NCBI GenBank assembly: GCA_018136815.1
Contig: CM030942.1
Coordinates: forward strand, 3,527,648 to 3,591,647
DNA from: Isochrysis galbana
Taxonomy: Eukaryota; Haptophyta; Isochrysidales; Isochrysidaceae
Reading direction: 5' to 3'
DNA: 64,000 nt
The translations under genes were made by a program, and so were the position numbers. Each line of letters starts with the position of its first letter. Position 1 is the first letter of the stretch. The notes beneath the pieces are model-generated. The model searched no databases, was not told the DNA's origin, and was given only the letters and a program-made list of their open reading frames with translations. This document shows, piece by piece, positions 21,399 through 31,240 of the stretch.

Positions 21399-21705
21399 GG
21401 TGGTGTCTCTCTCCCCTCTTTCTCCTCTCGCGCTTCGTCTCTCTCCTCTCTCCTCTCTTCTGGCTCTCTCCTCTCTCCCTCTTCTCCTCTCTCCTCTCTC
21501 CTCCCCTCTCCCCTCTCCTCTCTCCTACTCTCTCCTCTCTCCTACTCTCTCCTACTCTCTCCTCGCCCTCGTCTCTCCACTGTCCTCACTCTCTCCTCTC
21601 TCTCCTCTCTTTTCTCTCCTCTCTCCTCTCTTCCCTCTAATCTCTTCTCTTTCTCCTCCTCTTCCCTGTCTCTTCCTCCTCCTCCTCTCCCCCCAACACC
21701 CCCCC
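21399..21705. repeat. polypyrimidine tract (CTCTCCTCT) 5' of the coiled-coil gene
   Basis: About 300 bp of CTCTCC/TCTCTC on the plus strand, directly upstream of the start codon of the minus-strand gene. Mutation-prone simple sequence. Confidence 0.85.
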
Positions 21706-22129
21706 CGTCCCCTCGCGACGGACACGCCGCGCCCACCGCTTCAAACGTCAAACGGCATCTCCTATGAACAAGCGGAATATCCTGTCAGAGTTTTCTTGTT
21801 GTCCTAGTTTAATCCTAGTGCTGAGGGACCGTGCCCTCCTCGGCCACGGAGCCCCTCCCCCGCGATGTGGTGTGTGCGCGGTTGGTGGATGACTCGTCCG
21901 GTGTATGTGGCTAGGGAGGCTAGCCAACAAGACCTCTTACAAGACTACTATAACATGGTGCCCCCGCCGAGAGACCACTCCAACTTCTACAACACTATGT
22001 CACATCCGCGATCGTGATCGACCTTCTTATTGTTTTAGAAGTTGTCTGCGTTGCTATGTCCCCTCCTTAAAGGCTAGTCACCGTCGCATCGAATTCGATG
22101 TGGATTTGTTGTTTTGCCACCCTTGAACG
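21706..22129. other. no gene recognised
   Basis: Unique sequence between the CT tract and the minisatellite. No open frame of note, no RNA gene. Confidence 0.4.
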
Positions 22130-22405
22130 CAGATTCCCCCCCGCGCGGAGAGCACGTCGATAGGACACAGGACACAGGACTTCCGGAGGGGGAACAGGAA
22201 CAGGAATTCCCTACCCGCCCCCGCGCCCCGCGCGCGGAGAGCACGCCGACAGGTCCTCCGGAGGGACGGCAGGAACTCCGGAGGGGGGCAGGAATTTCCC
22301 CCCCGCGCGGAGAAAACGCCGGTAGGAACTCCGGAGGGGGGGCAGGAAATTCCCCCCCGCGCGCAGAATAAGACAGAAGACGCCGGCAGGAACTCCTGGA
22401 GCGGG
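22130..22405. repeat. GC-rich minisatellite, about 4-5 units of roughly 55-60 bp
   Basis: Repeated blocks GGAACTCCGGAGGGG, GGCAGGAATTTCCCCCCC and GCGCGGAGAAAACGCCGG follow each other four or more times with small changes. No coding support. Confidence 0.8.
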
Positions 22406-22742
22406 GGCGGGAGGGTCGATGAGAGATCCGAACTCCCGCTCCCGCGGGGGAAGAAGGCGATGTGCGGAGAGACCTTCTAGACACGCGACGAGCAAGCGAC
22501 CACGAAACAAGGAGCGAGAGGCGAGACGCGTGCCCCCATTGCCCATTCATTCATTGCGCGCGCCGCTGACGAGAGCAAGAGCGACAAGAGAGAGGGCCCC
22601 CTTTTCCCACCTTCCACCTTCGCCCACCGCGCGCGAACCCGCGAAAGTTCCCGCCACAATGTATTAATAGGTGTTAATAGGGCTAATAATAGGGAGTTTT
22701 GAAAAAAAAACTTTGAAGGGGCGATTAACGATTAACGTGCGA
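22406..22742. other. no gene; sequence before the LTR
   Basis: GC-rich at first, AT-rich from about 22660 (GTTAATAGGGCTAATAATAG, then a nine-A run). Nothing coding is supported. Confidence 0.4.
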
Positions 22743-22747
22743 TTAAT

Positions 22748-23826
22748 TGTCGAACATGCGATGACCACTGGCTCGTAGGCAGAGGGCCGTTCGATCGAGC
22801 CGGCAGCTGACGCGGCCGTGAAAGAGTCGTTGGTTGTTGCTTGCGGGAATATCTGAGAGGTCATAGTAGAAGTCGGGTCTGACTGTGTCTACCATCGAGT
22901 GCTAGAGACGAAGAGGGGGACGGAGGTTCGGAGGCTCGCAACGCGCGGCGTTGGAGGGTAGGGCCGAGGCTAGCTAGCGAGCTAGAGGAAGAGAGTGAAT
23001 GAGAGGGAGAGCTTCTTAGGTCCAAGGTAGACACGAGAGACTACAACACAGAGACCCCTAAAAAGATCCCTCGTCACGCAGTCACACACGAACTAACCTA
23101 AACAGGGCGAAAACTAACCACCCCCACGACGGAATGTCAAGCGTCGGCACCAAGGCGGCTCTTCGACGCACAGACATGCGACAGAGAAGTCGGAACAACG
23201 AGGGCAGACCTCGCTGGGGAGCTACCGCCGATACACGAAGAGAAGACGGAAGACCACAACCGATGCATGGGGAGAAGACGGAAGACAGTCATGGAACGTT
23301 TGATGACATCGAAAGAAAGTAAGAGAAGGGGTAGAATGTCGCCGACGAGACCTTGAGGCCTAAAATAACCCACCGGTTAGAAGTAAAAACCTGCCATCGT
23401 ATGGAATACGACACTCCCCGACTAAATTCGAGTCGTCCCGACGAGCGGCATGGAAGGAGAACAAAGCGACCGAAACAGACGAAGTCCGAGAACAAATCAA
23501 CCGAAATAGAAGAAATCCGAGATCAAAGCAACGAGGCCCCACGACGGAATGTCAAGCGTCGGCACCAAGGCGGCTCTTCGACGCACCGACATGCGACAGA
23601 GAAGTCGGAACAACGAGGGCAGACCTCGCTGGGGAGCTACCGCCGATACACGAAGAGAAGACGGGACCACAACCGATGCATGGGGAGAAGACGGAAGACA
23701 GTCATGGAACGTTTGATGACATCGAAAGAAAGTAAGAGAAGGGGTAGAATGTCGCCGACGAGACCTTGAGGCCTAAAATAACCCATCGGTTAGAAGTAAA
23801 AACCTGCCATCGTATGGAATACGACA
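22748..23826 (-). mobile_element. solo LTR (copia-like?) with TTAAT duplication; gag start inside
   Basis: On the plus strand the element runs TGTCGAACATGCG ... GGAATACGACA, that is TG...CA ends with inverted TGTCG/CGACA. It is flanked by TTAAT on both sides (22743-22747 and 23827-23831). An internal segment of about 415 bp is tandemly duplicated (about 23128-23410 repeated at 23543-23826). In sense (minus) orientation the last 150 bp read as an ORF start related to VRPDFYYDLSDIFPQ, also found in the copies at 26993 and 48757. A 2-base deletion breaks it in this copy. No internal region, PBS or polypurine tract remains, so this is a solo LTR. The superfamily is inferred, not shown. Confidence 0.82.
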
Positions 23827-23831
23827 TTAAT

Positions 23832-24287
23832 AGGATGTAGGATGTTTCCGAGGGAACCGATTACCGATTAGCTCACTGGCATTATACTGGCATGTTATTT
23901 CGAACTTATCGGATCGTTTCGAAAACACCCTATATTAATCGCGAGCCCTAGCCTTGCTTCCATCCCCCAGTGCTCGCGCTATCGTGCCATCGTGCCAAAG
24001 TGGGCGTTCATCTCAAGTTCGCCCCTGGCGTTGGACTTGTTGACAGGGGCGCTGAGTTCTTCCGCACTCTGCACTCTCGATTTTGGGCTTTCTACCTAGG
24101 GACGCTGCGCTCGTGCGTGCTGCGGAGTGTCCGCCGGATGGTTCGAGACCTCTAGTCTCTAGTGACTAGTGAGGGCCGTGAACCTACTCAGGGTGCGTTC
24201 GATGACTAGTATGTGGTGGGGGCAGGCGGAGAGAGGGAGAGGGAAGTGGTGCGCGCACCATGACCCTATTCTTTTAAGGAGAGCACC
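23832..24287. other. no gene recognised
   Basis: Unique sequence between the LTR and LINE fragments. The open frame at 23970-24155 is short and has no family resemblance. Confidence 0.4.
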
Positions 24288-24420
24288 TTCAAGAATATTG
24301 TTTTATTCTTTTGAGGAGAGTTGCATTCGCCCGCCATGAAGTGGAAGCGGCGGTATGGGCCGCATAGTGCCCACGTCCCAGCAAGGCCCATTGCGGCTCG
24401 GATGAAATAATCTAGCTCGC
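24288..24420 (-). pseudogene. LINE debris: 3' tail and ORF1 zinc-finger fragment
   Basis: 24288-24310 carries CACCTTCAAGAATATTGTTT in plus orientation (tail family Y). Immediately after it, on the minus strand, 24305-24420 translates to a decayed copy of the ORF1 CCCH region (MGLAG..., RRF-HFMAGEC against ALMGLG, CRRFMAGEC in the intact LINE). Both are short remnants. Confidence 0.65.
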
Positions 24421-24692
24421 GTCGCTTGCGGCATTAGCAGTAGTAGCCTAGACCTTCAAGATTTTGTTTTTGTAGACAACCAGTACAATTTGGGATGTGG
24501 GGCTTACTAGCTGCGATGTGCACGCAATCACTTCACTAATGAATGGCCCTTTGGCCTCGTCTCGCAGCGTGCTCGGCAACGGAAATTGCGAGCAAGCGAG
24601 CGGCACACGCCAAATCAACCTTTGGCCACAACAGCGATCGGAATTGCGCGTGATGAGATGTTTGGGCGCGTGAGCAGCACGCACTCGCCGCC

Positions 24693-25862
24693 TCACTTGG
24701 CTGAGAACCCGCCATACACCACCGTGATGGAGCTAGGATCGATCCGATGCCGAGGTTGCCCAGATGGTGTGTACCCATACTGGAGCGTGAGCCCGACCGC
24801 TCCGCAATTGACGATCTTGCGCTTCTTGCCGGCGTGGTCGACGTCCTGAAACACAGACACCGACGCCAGAGTCAACGGATGGGTGGATTAGCAGGGGCCC
24901 AAGATGGCCACGACATGTGGTGTGAGGCCGCTATTTGTCATGCCATCCCAAGGCAGAGGGCCACGTACCTTGGGCAGGTAGAGCTGAAAGAAGTTTCGGA
25001 ACCAAAGCGAGTGGCCGCACACCACGATGGTGCGCTCGTGCCGGGTCGTGGCCCAGTGCGCAAAGTCGTCCAGCCGCCTGGCGCCCGTGAAGGAGAAGCT
25101 CTTGTTCCCGCCGTTTGCGGAACCATCGAGATTCAGCGCCATCTCTAGCTTGGGGGATCCGGTCATTGGCGGCGCACCTCCCTTGGGCGCCAGGGACTGC
25201 GTGTCAAAGTTGCGCGAGATCTCCTGCAGGCTCGAATGCAGCAACACGGGCTCCTTCCCGTGGCGCAGCCTACGGTGAAGTGCGACGGCGAGGGTGCCGA
25301 TGCACCTGCGAAGCGGGCTGCTGACGAGGAGAGCCGAGCCGGGCGTGGTGAGCGCCGCAAAATCGTCCTTAGCTGCCGGGTCGACGCAAGGCTGCGATAG
25401 GAAGCTCTGGAGCGCCTCGCACTGCGAGATGCCTAGCTCCGAGAGCGGCGAGTCGAGAAATGCCGAATCGTCGAGAGGTACAAGGTAGAGCTCGTATAGC
25501 AGTGTGGTAAGCAGCCTCCACAGCATCGACGGCTTGAAACCTCGGTTGAAGACGAGGTTCCAGACGGACTCGCCGTGGCGGACGAAGATGAGACGAACCT
25601 CGTGGCTCACCCGCTCTAACTCGCCCGCGTCCGCCGCCCGCGCGATTGCGCGGGAAGAGAGCTTGTCCCTCGAGAAGATAAGGTAGAGCGAGCCTCGTAA
25701 CGTGATCGCTGCCTTGCGGAAGAGCGTGTGCGGGAGGGAGAGGAGCGAGGGCGACGGAGGCGCGTCGGGTCGGAGCAGTGCATACACCTGCTCCAATTTT
25801 GAGAGCACGCTCGCCAGCACCAGTAAGAGTACGAGCCAGGCGAGTGCCTCGATCGGCGTCAT
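24693..25862 (-). CDS. histidine phosphatase (phosphoglycerate-mutase-like), membrane-anchored
   Basis: Two exons, 25862-24969 and 24845-24693, give 348 residues. The RHG signature LIFVRHGESVWN near residue 95 holds the phospho-accepting His, and TIVVCGHSLWFRNFF holds the second catalytic His. The middle has SPLSELGISQCEAL and SSPLRRCIGTL, typical of the superfamily. The first 20 residues (IEALAWLVLLLVLASVLS) form a transmembrane anchor or signal anchor, placing the enzyme at a membrane. Exon 2 (KKRKIVNCGAVG) completes the fold. The start is chosen at the ATG just after the purine tract. The longer open frame upstream is only translated low complexity. The substrate is unknown; glycolytic mutase activity is unlikely given the anchor and divergent core. 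Confidence 0.88.
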
Positions 25863-25879
25863 CGGCTCTCCCGCGCGCA

Positions 25880-26065
25880 CAGCGAGAGCGAAGGAGAGGG
25901 GGGGGAGGGGGGGGGGGAGGTAGACCAGATGAAGGGGGAGGGAGAGAGGAGAAAAAGGGGGAGGGAGGAAGAGGGAGAAGTGGGAAGGAGCGGGGAAGGC
26001 AAAGAAGCAAAGAGTTGGAGAGGAGAGGGGAGAGAGAGAGAGAGTGGAGAGGGAGAGAGCTCTTC
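25880..26065. repeat. polypurine tract 5' of the histidine phosphatase gene
   Basis: GGGGGAGGGGGGGGGG and GAGAGAGAGAG runs on the plus strand, opposite and just upstream of the minus-strand start codon at 25862. Confidence 0.8.
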
Positions 26066-26744
26066 TACAGAGTAAAGTAAGCCCCTTCATTTCCCACCCT
26101 CCTCTTCCAGCCTAGGCACTCTAGGTACTAGTAGAAATTCGTCGTATAATATACTAGAGTACATACGTTTGGTGCGGAGGGCACCAGCTCACCAGCGCAC
26201 CAGCTGCGCAGCCTTACTTACTAAAAGTATAGTGCGGGGGGGGGGGGCAAGCGAGGAGGCGTCTCTCCAGGACCCCTCCAATAGTAGGTTGTAGGTTGCA
26301 CCACTGAAGGTCTGAGGCCGAGGGCCTACGCATACGACATTACGACATATGACCCCCGAGAGAAAATTTGGGCCCGAAAATCGGAGTTTCACCGTCCGAT
26401 TATCACAGTGGGGGAGGTGCGGAAGCCACCATCTCCGCCATATCTTCAACACTCAACACCACCATTGCCATTGCATGTTGCATGTCCCTTCGTTTATGCA
26501 ATCTTGCAATCTTGCACTTCCTCCTCCTCCTCCTCTCTTTCCCCATCCTTGTTGCTGCCTTAACCGGGCGAGCTCATAGCAGCCTCGTTGTTGCACTGCG
26601 CACTGCGATCGATGCTGTGCCACCATGCACCATGGTTGTAGTTGTAGTGGTAGTTGCCGTTCGTTGCAGCTACATGGTATATACATGGCGTGCTCGAACT
26701 GTTCTCGAACTCGCTCGTGGTGTGGGTGTGGGGTGCGGCTTGCT
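26066..26744. other. no gene recognised
   Basis: Intergenic sequence with a G run near 26235. Overlapping short open frames on both strands at 26350-26770 show no family features. Confidence 0.4.
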
Positions 26745-26880
26745 GGGGCTTGGGCGAGGCAGAGTAGCGCCATTGCCGCTCGTATCGCCGACCGCCAATA
26801 TCGCAGGATAAAACTTTCTCTAAATTCACTATACGCAAAGTTCGCGGTAACAGTAACGCGCGCGACACTATAACACTAAC
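26745..26880 (+). repeat. dispersed repeat R, copy 3
   Basis: GGGGCTTGGGCGAGGCAGAG, then CGCCATTGCCGCTCGTATCG and ATATCGCAGGATAAAA parallel 10430-10505 (GCGGCTTGGGCGAGGCAGAG, then CGCCATCGCCGATCGCATCG, TATATCGCCGGATAAGA). An ACAATA microsatellite follows at 26878-26900. Confidence 0.65.
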
Positions 26881-26992
26881 AATAACAATAACAATAACTA
26901 TGCATATACGTAGAGCGTAGAGCGCGAGAGCGCGCGCTGATGACCAAGAACGGTCTCGCAGCGCGCCCGGCGTCGTTTTGAATTTGGGCTCT

Positions 26993-27400
26993 TGTCGAAC
27001 ACGCGATGACTACAGGCTCATAGGCAGAGGGCCGTTCGACCGAGCCGGCAGCTGACGCGGTCGTGGAAGGTTCGTTGATTGTTGCTTGCGGGAAGATGTC
27101 TGACAGATCATAGTAGGAGTCGGGTCTGAGAGTGTCTGCCATCGAGCGCTTCGAGCGAGGAGGTAGACTTACGGTCGGAGGGTTGCAACGCGTGGCGTCG
27201 GCAAGTAGGGATGAGGCTAGCTAGCGAGCTAGTGGAAGAGAGAGAATGAGAATGAGAGCTTCTTAGGTCCGAGGTAGACACGGTGGACTACAGCACATGG
27301 ACAGAAGAAAGGTCCAGGGCACAGAGCCGCACAAACTAAACCACACAGGGCGAAGACTAACCAAACCAGGACGGACGGCCAGGCGTCGGCCCCAGGGCAA
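26993..27400 (-). mobile_element. LTR fragment (family of 22748-23826), gag start intact
   Basis: It begins TGTCGAACACGCG like the solo LTR and stays alignable to about 27400. In sense orientation an ORF starts at 27142 (MADTLRPDSYYDLSDIFPQ) and runs open to the terminal TGTCGAA of the LTR. Compared with the 48.8-kb copy, several residues differ but the frame is kept. The outer 5' part of the LTR is missing or too diverged. Confidence 0.75.
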
Positions 27401-27869
27401 TTCAGCAGTTCAGTATCCACTTGGATTGCAGTGCCTTGATATGAGTCGGCCAGTGAAGGAGCCCTATCCCCATTGATCTTGTTGCACTTTTTTCGTGGGA
27501 CGTGGCATAGTGTGGGTATTTGACCCACTTGTGTCGTTTGTCGGTGTGTGGGCTCGTCCAGAGGACAGCGTCCGCGGCCCTTTGAATCCGCGTGTGGAAC
27601 CATCTTGGAGCGGCTAGCGTCTGTAGCCAGTATCTAGTACGGAAATACTACGTATGGCTCTACCAAGAACGGGACAACGTAAATAACCTTTTAATAGTCT
27701 CACCGCACACGCGGCCGTGGACCCTCTACTTTCTACTCACGTAGGAAACTTTCTACTCACGTAGGAAACATTGCAGCTAAACAATCGCAGCGTGACTCAA
27801 GATTGTCAGCCAGTAGGGAGAGATCAAAAGTACACGGCTACATTCAGCGTTAATTTCGAACCTGGATCA
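27401..27869. other. no gene; 20-bp tandem duplication
   Basis: At 27729-27768 a 20-bp unit, CTTTCTACTCACGTAGGAAA, is perfectly duplicated in tandem. Otherwise no coding or RNA gene is seen. Confidence 0.5.
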
Positions 27870-28056
27870 CGAGGGGCCAGGATGGGCGAATGGGGCGAGC
27901 CTGTGGGGAAGGGAGTGGGTCAGTAGGGCAGTGGCCTCCTGGCAAGCCATCAGGCGTGCCAGGAGGATGGGTGGTTCCTCCCCCATGGCAGGGGAGGAGT
28001 GGAGAGAGGGGGGGGCTCGTGCCCCCCCATGGGTCAACCAAGTATAAACTTAGTTG
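27870..28056 (-). repeat. GC-rich dispersed repeat with 5' module, copy C
   Basis: In minus orientation it begins TCAACTAAGTTTATACTTGG at 28056 and continues with the CATGG/G-C hairpin, then about 150 bp matching copy A (TCCTCCTGGCAYGCCTGATGG). It is truncated at its distal end. Confidence 0.75.
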
Positions 28057-28379
28057 AAGAACGGGACAACGTAAGAGACCAAGAGACCCCGAGCTGGAGG
28101 CGGCACTGGAAGCGAGCCCTATGAACGTCCACGATAGTAACGCGATAGAAGGCAAAATCACGATGGAGGAACTCCAAAACGCTGGCACGATCACTCAAAT
28201 GGGTGGAAAGATATGCAGCGGCCTCGAGTGGTAAACCAAACGACCAAACATTTGAGGGACTGAGGATGGGGTCTCTCAAGCGGAAACGCCCCCCCGCCAG
28301 CTTTCGAAGATACAAGTGGCTAAATAAAGGGGAGCGAGTACGCAACTATACTTGGAGTCCCCCTGGGAGGGGCGCAGGC

Positions 28380-28590
28380 CACTAAGAGCTTTTGGCGGAA
28401 ACTAGCCGACAAAATAGAGAAGAAGGTCACCGTGTCACCGTATACATGCCGCTAACGAATAACCTATCAATACACGGCAAAACACAAGTAGCAAACTTCT
28501 TAATATACTCTATCCCGAGATACTGGCTACAAACACTAGCGGCCCCCAGGTGGTTCCACACGGTCGTCAAGAAAGCCGTAGCCCGCGGGG
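28380..28590 (+). pseudogene. LINE ORF2 fragment (RT thumb region)
   Basis: Reads FWRKLADKIE-like sequence, then NNLSIHGKTQVANFLIYSIP and RYWLQTLAAPRWF. In the intact ORF2 the order is FWEKLYAKLKKKV, SLSIHGRTLLVNFIIYGTP, RYWLSTSTPPAWF. It is truncated on both sides and broken by stops upstream. The plus-strand sequence from about 28060 may also belong to it. Confidence 0.75.
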
Positions 28591-28825
28591 GAACCGATGC
28601 ACATCGCGCATCGCGCCGTGCGCATCCACGGCGTGCACATGGGTGATTGAACTCATCTGCATGGTTATGTAATTGTGAACCGCAGAGAAACAAGCTGCTA
28701 TGCGCACGCACGGCGCCCTGCGGGGGAACCGATGCACATCGGATTGCAACTCATCGAGAGATATCTCTTATACTGCATGTTTATGTAAGTGTAAACCACA
28801 GAGAAACAAGCTGCTATGTTCTCCA
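28578..28825. repeat. imperfect tandem duplication, unit about 100-150 bp
   Basis: GGGGGAACCGATGCACATCG and GAGAAACAAGCTGCTATG occur in this order at 28587-28702 and again at 28726-28820, with a shorter middle in the second copy. Confidence 0.75.
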
Positions 28826-28974
28826 TGGGGGCGCGCTGGTTCGTCAGGAAAAAGACACTGCACCCTGCCGCCAAAAATAGATCAATCCTTAAAAGCACAG
28901 GTAGATTTGTATAAATAACTATGGACATTTGATAGCTCAATTCGACTGATGTCCCACAATTGACGGAACGACAC

Positions 28975-29230
28975 CTTCCCCTGCCTCTCCCTCGCTGGCG
29001 CTCCTGAGCTCCCGTGGCCCCCACGCTGCACTTGTCTGCCTGTGCCAGTCGACCATGGGGGGGAGGAGGGGTTGGAGCAATGGGCTGGCCAAGACGAATC
29101 AGGCGAGCCTGCAGGGAAGAGAGGGAGCCAGCAGGGTACGTCTGCTCCTGGCAAGCCATAAGCCATAACCATAAGGCATGCCAGGAGGGTGGGTGGTTCC
29201 TCCCCCATAGCAGGGGAGGGGTGGAAATAT
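28975..29230 (-). repeat. GC-rich dispersed repeat, copy D
   Basis: Minus-strand sequence parallels copy A: CCACCCACCCTCCTGGCATG, the GCCTGATTCGTCTTGGCCAG block, then GGCACAGGCAGACAAGTGCA. The 5' module itself is not present at the near end, so the copy is truncated there. Confidence 0.65.
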
Positions 29231-29569
29231 TTTCAAGCTTCAATCCATAGTCGATAGACGGTGGTCGACGATGAGAATCGGCGCCGCCATACCGCTACAC
29301 TACCGTTAGGCCTACATTACACACTATTAACGCAACTGTCAATAGTAATTCGATCCACGCAGCAATCGACGTGATGGCATGGGCGTCACCGAGATCCGAG
29401 CCCTCGATCGACGCAGTCCCTCCAGATCAAGGCATGAATGGCCCCACAAATTCACAAATTTTCCTAATCCCAGGCGAGATAGCAGAAAGTCCATAGCTTC
29501 GGCCATGGCGATCAAGAGCGCGCCTCAGACGTAAGGTAGGCACTTGAGGTTGCGCGTCGCCTTGGAGTC

Positions 29570-29688
29570 TCAGCTCAACTTGAGTGCCCTCTTATAGTCT
29601 TCATCAAGCTCTTCGGCTGTGGCACATCCGACGCCCATCGAGTCCACCACACACGCTGCGGCAGCTTCCCCTATCGGCTCCGGCACGG
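29570..29688 (-). CDS. possible 3' terminal exon cut by the gap
   Basis: From the gap edge, the minus strand is open for 39 codons to a TGA at 29570-29572, with a protein-like composition (GEAAAACVVDSMGVGCATAE, EELDEDYKRALKLS). It may be the end of a gene continuing into the missing sequence, or chance. No family is recognised. Confidence 0.25.
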
Positions 29689-29788
29689 NNNNNNNNNNNN
29701 NNNNNNNNNNNNNNNNNNNNNNNNNNNNNNNNNNNNNNNNNNNNNNNNNNNNNNNNNNNNNNNNNNNNNNNNNNNNNNNNNNNNNNNN
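29689..29788. other. assembly gap, 100 N
   Basis: Exactly 100 N, the usual placeholder for a gap of unknown length between contigs. The telomere repeats begin on the first base after it. Confidence 0.99.
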
Positions 29789-30120
29789 ACCCTAACCCTA
29801 ACCCTAACCCTAACCCTAACCCTAACCCTAACCCTAACCCTAACCCTAACCCTAACCCTAACCTAACCCTAACCCTAACCCTAACCCTAACCCTAACCCT
29901 AACCCTAACCCTAACCCTAACCCTAACCCTAACCCTAACCCTAACCCTAACCCTAACCCTAACCCTAACCCTAACCCTAACCCTAACCCTAACCCTAACC
30001 CTAACCCTAACCCTAACCCTAACCCTAACCCTAACCCTAACCCTAACCCTAACCCTAACCCTAACCCTAACCCTAACCCTAACCCTAACCCTAACCCTAA
30101 CCCTAACCCTAACCCTAACC

Positions 30121-30161
<41 letters not shown>

Positions 30162-30666
30162 CCCTAACCCTAACCCTAACCCTAACCCTAACCCTAACCC
30201 TAACCCTAACCCTAACCCTAACCCTAACCCTAACCCTAACCCTAACCCTAACCCTAACCCTAACCCTAACCCTAACCCTAACCCTAACCCTAACCCTAAC
30301 CCTAACCCTAACCCTAACCCTAACCCTAACCCTAACCCTAACCCTAACCCTAACCCTAACCCTAACCCTAACCCTAACCCTAACCCTAACCCTAACCCTA
30401 ACCCTAACCCTAACCCTAACCCTAACCCTAACCCTAACCCTAACCCTAACCCTAACCCTAACCCTAACCCTAACCCTAACCCTAACCCCCTAACCCTAAC
30501 CCTAACCCTAACCCTAACCCTAACCCTAACCCTAACCCTAACCCTAACCCTAACCCTAACCCTAACCCTAACCCTAACCCTAACCCTAACCCTAACCCTA
30601 ACCCTAACCCTAACCCTAACCCTAACCCTAACCCTAACCCTAACCCTAACCCTAACCCTAACCCTA
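29789..30666 (+). repeat. telomeric repeat array (CCCTAA)n, about 145 units
   Basis: Near-perfect CCCTAA, i.e. TTAGGG on the other strand, with rare indels (a short unit at about 29863, AAACCC at about 30142, CCCCC at about 30487). The 5'-CCCTAA orientation is that of the left end of a chromosome, so the sequence to the right is subtelomeric to it. Being directly next to an N gap, it marks a contig end placed inside a scaffold. Interstitial telomere DNA is a less likely reading. Confidence 0.98.
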
Positions 30667-31236
30667 ACACTAACACTAACACTAACCCTAACCCTAACAC
30701 TAACACTAACACTAACACTAACACTAACACTAACACTAACACTAACACTAACACTAACACTAACCCTAACCCTAACACTAACACTAACCCTAACACTAAC
30801 ACTAACACTAACACTAACACTAACACTAACACTAACACTAACACTAACACTAACACTAACACTAACACTAACCCTAACACTAACCCTAACCCTAACCCTA
30901 ACACTCACCCTAACACTAACCCTAACCCTAACCCTAACCCTAACCCTAACACTAACACTAACACTAACACTAACACTAACACTAACACTAACACTAACAC
31001 TAACACTAACACTAACACTAACACTAACACTAACACTAACACTCACACTCACACTCACACTAACACTGACACTCACACTCACACTGACACTAACACTCAC
31101 ACTGACACTCACACTAACACTAACACTAACACTAACACTAACACTAACACTAACACTAACACTAACACTAACACTAACACTAACACTTACACTAACACTT
31201 ACACTAACACTAACACTAACACTAACACTAACACTA
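30667..31236 (+). repeat. telomere-variant repeats (CACTAA with ACTCAC interspersed)
   Basis: After 30667, CCCTAA gives way to CACTAA (TTAGTG on the G-rich strand), first interspersed and then pure. Some CACTCA and CACTGA units lie around 31040-31110. This proximal degeneration is the usual pattern at the inner edge of a real telomere. The array ends at about 31236, where a hAT remnant starts. Confidence 0.95.
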
Positions 31237-31240
31237 GAAA

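Noticed and set aside
26993-27660. Target-site duplication GCTCT for the third LTR copy
   Set aside because: GCTCT is found before 26993 and again near 27655, but the right edge does not end in CA, so the match is probably chance.
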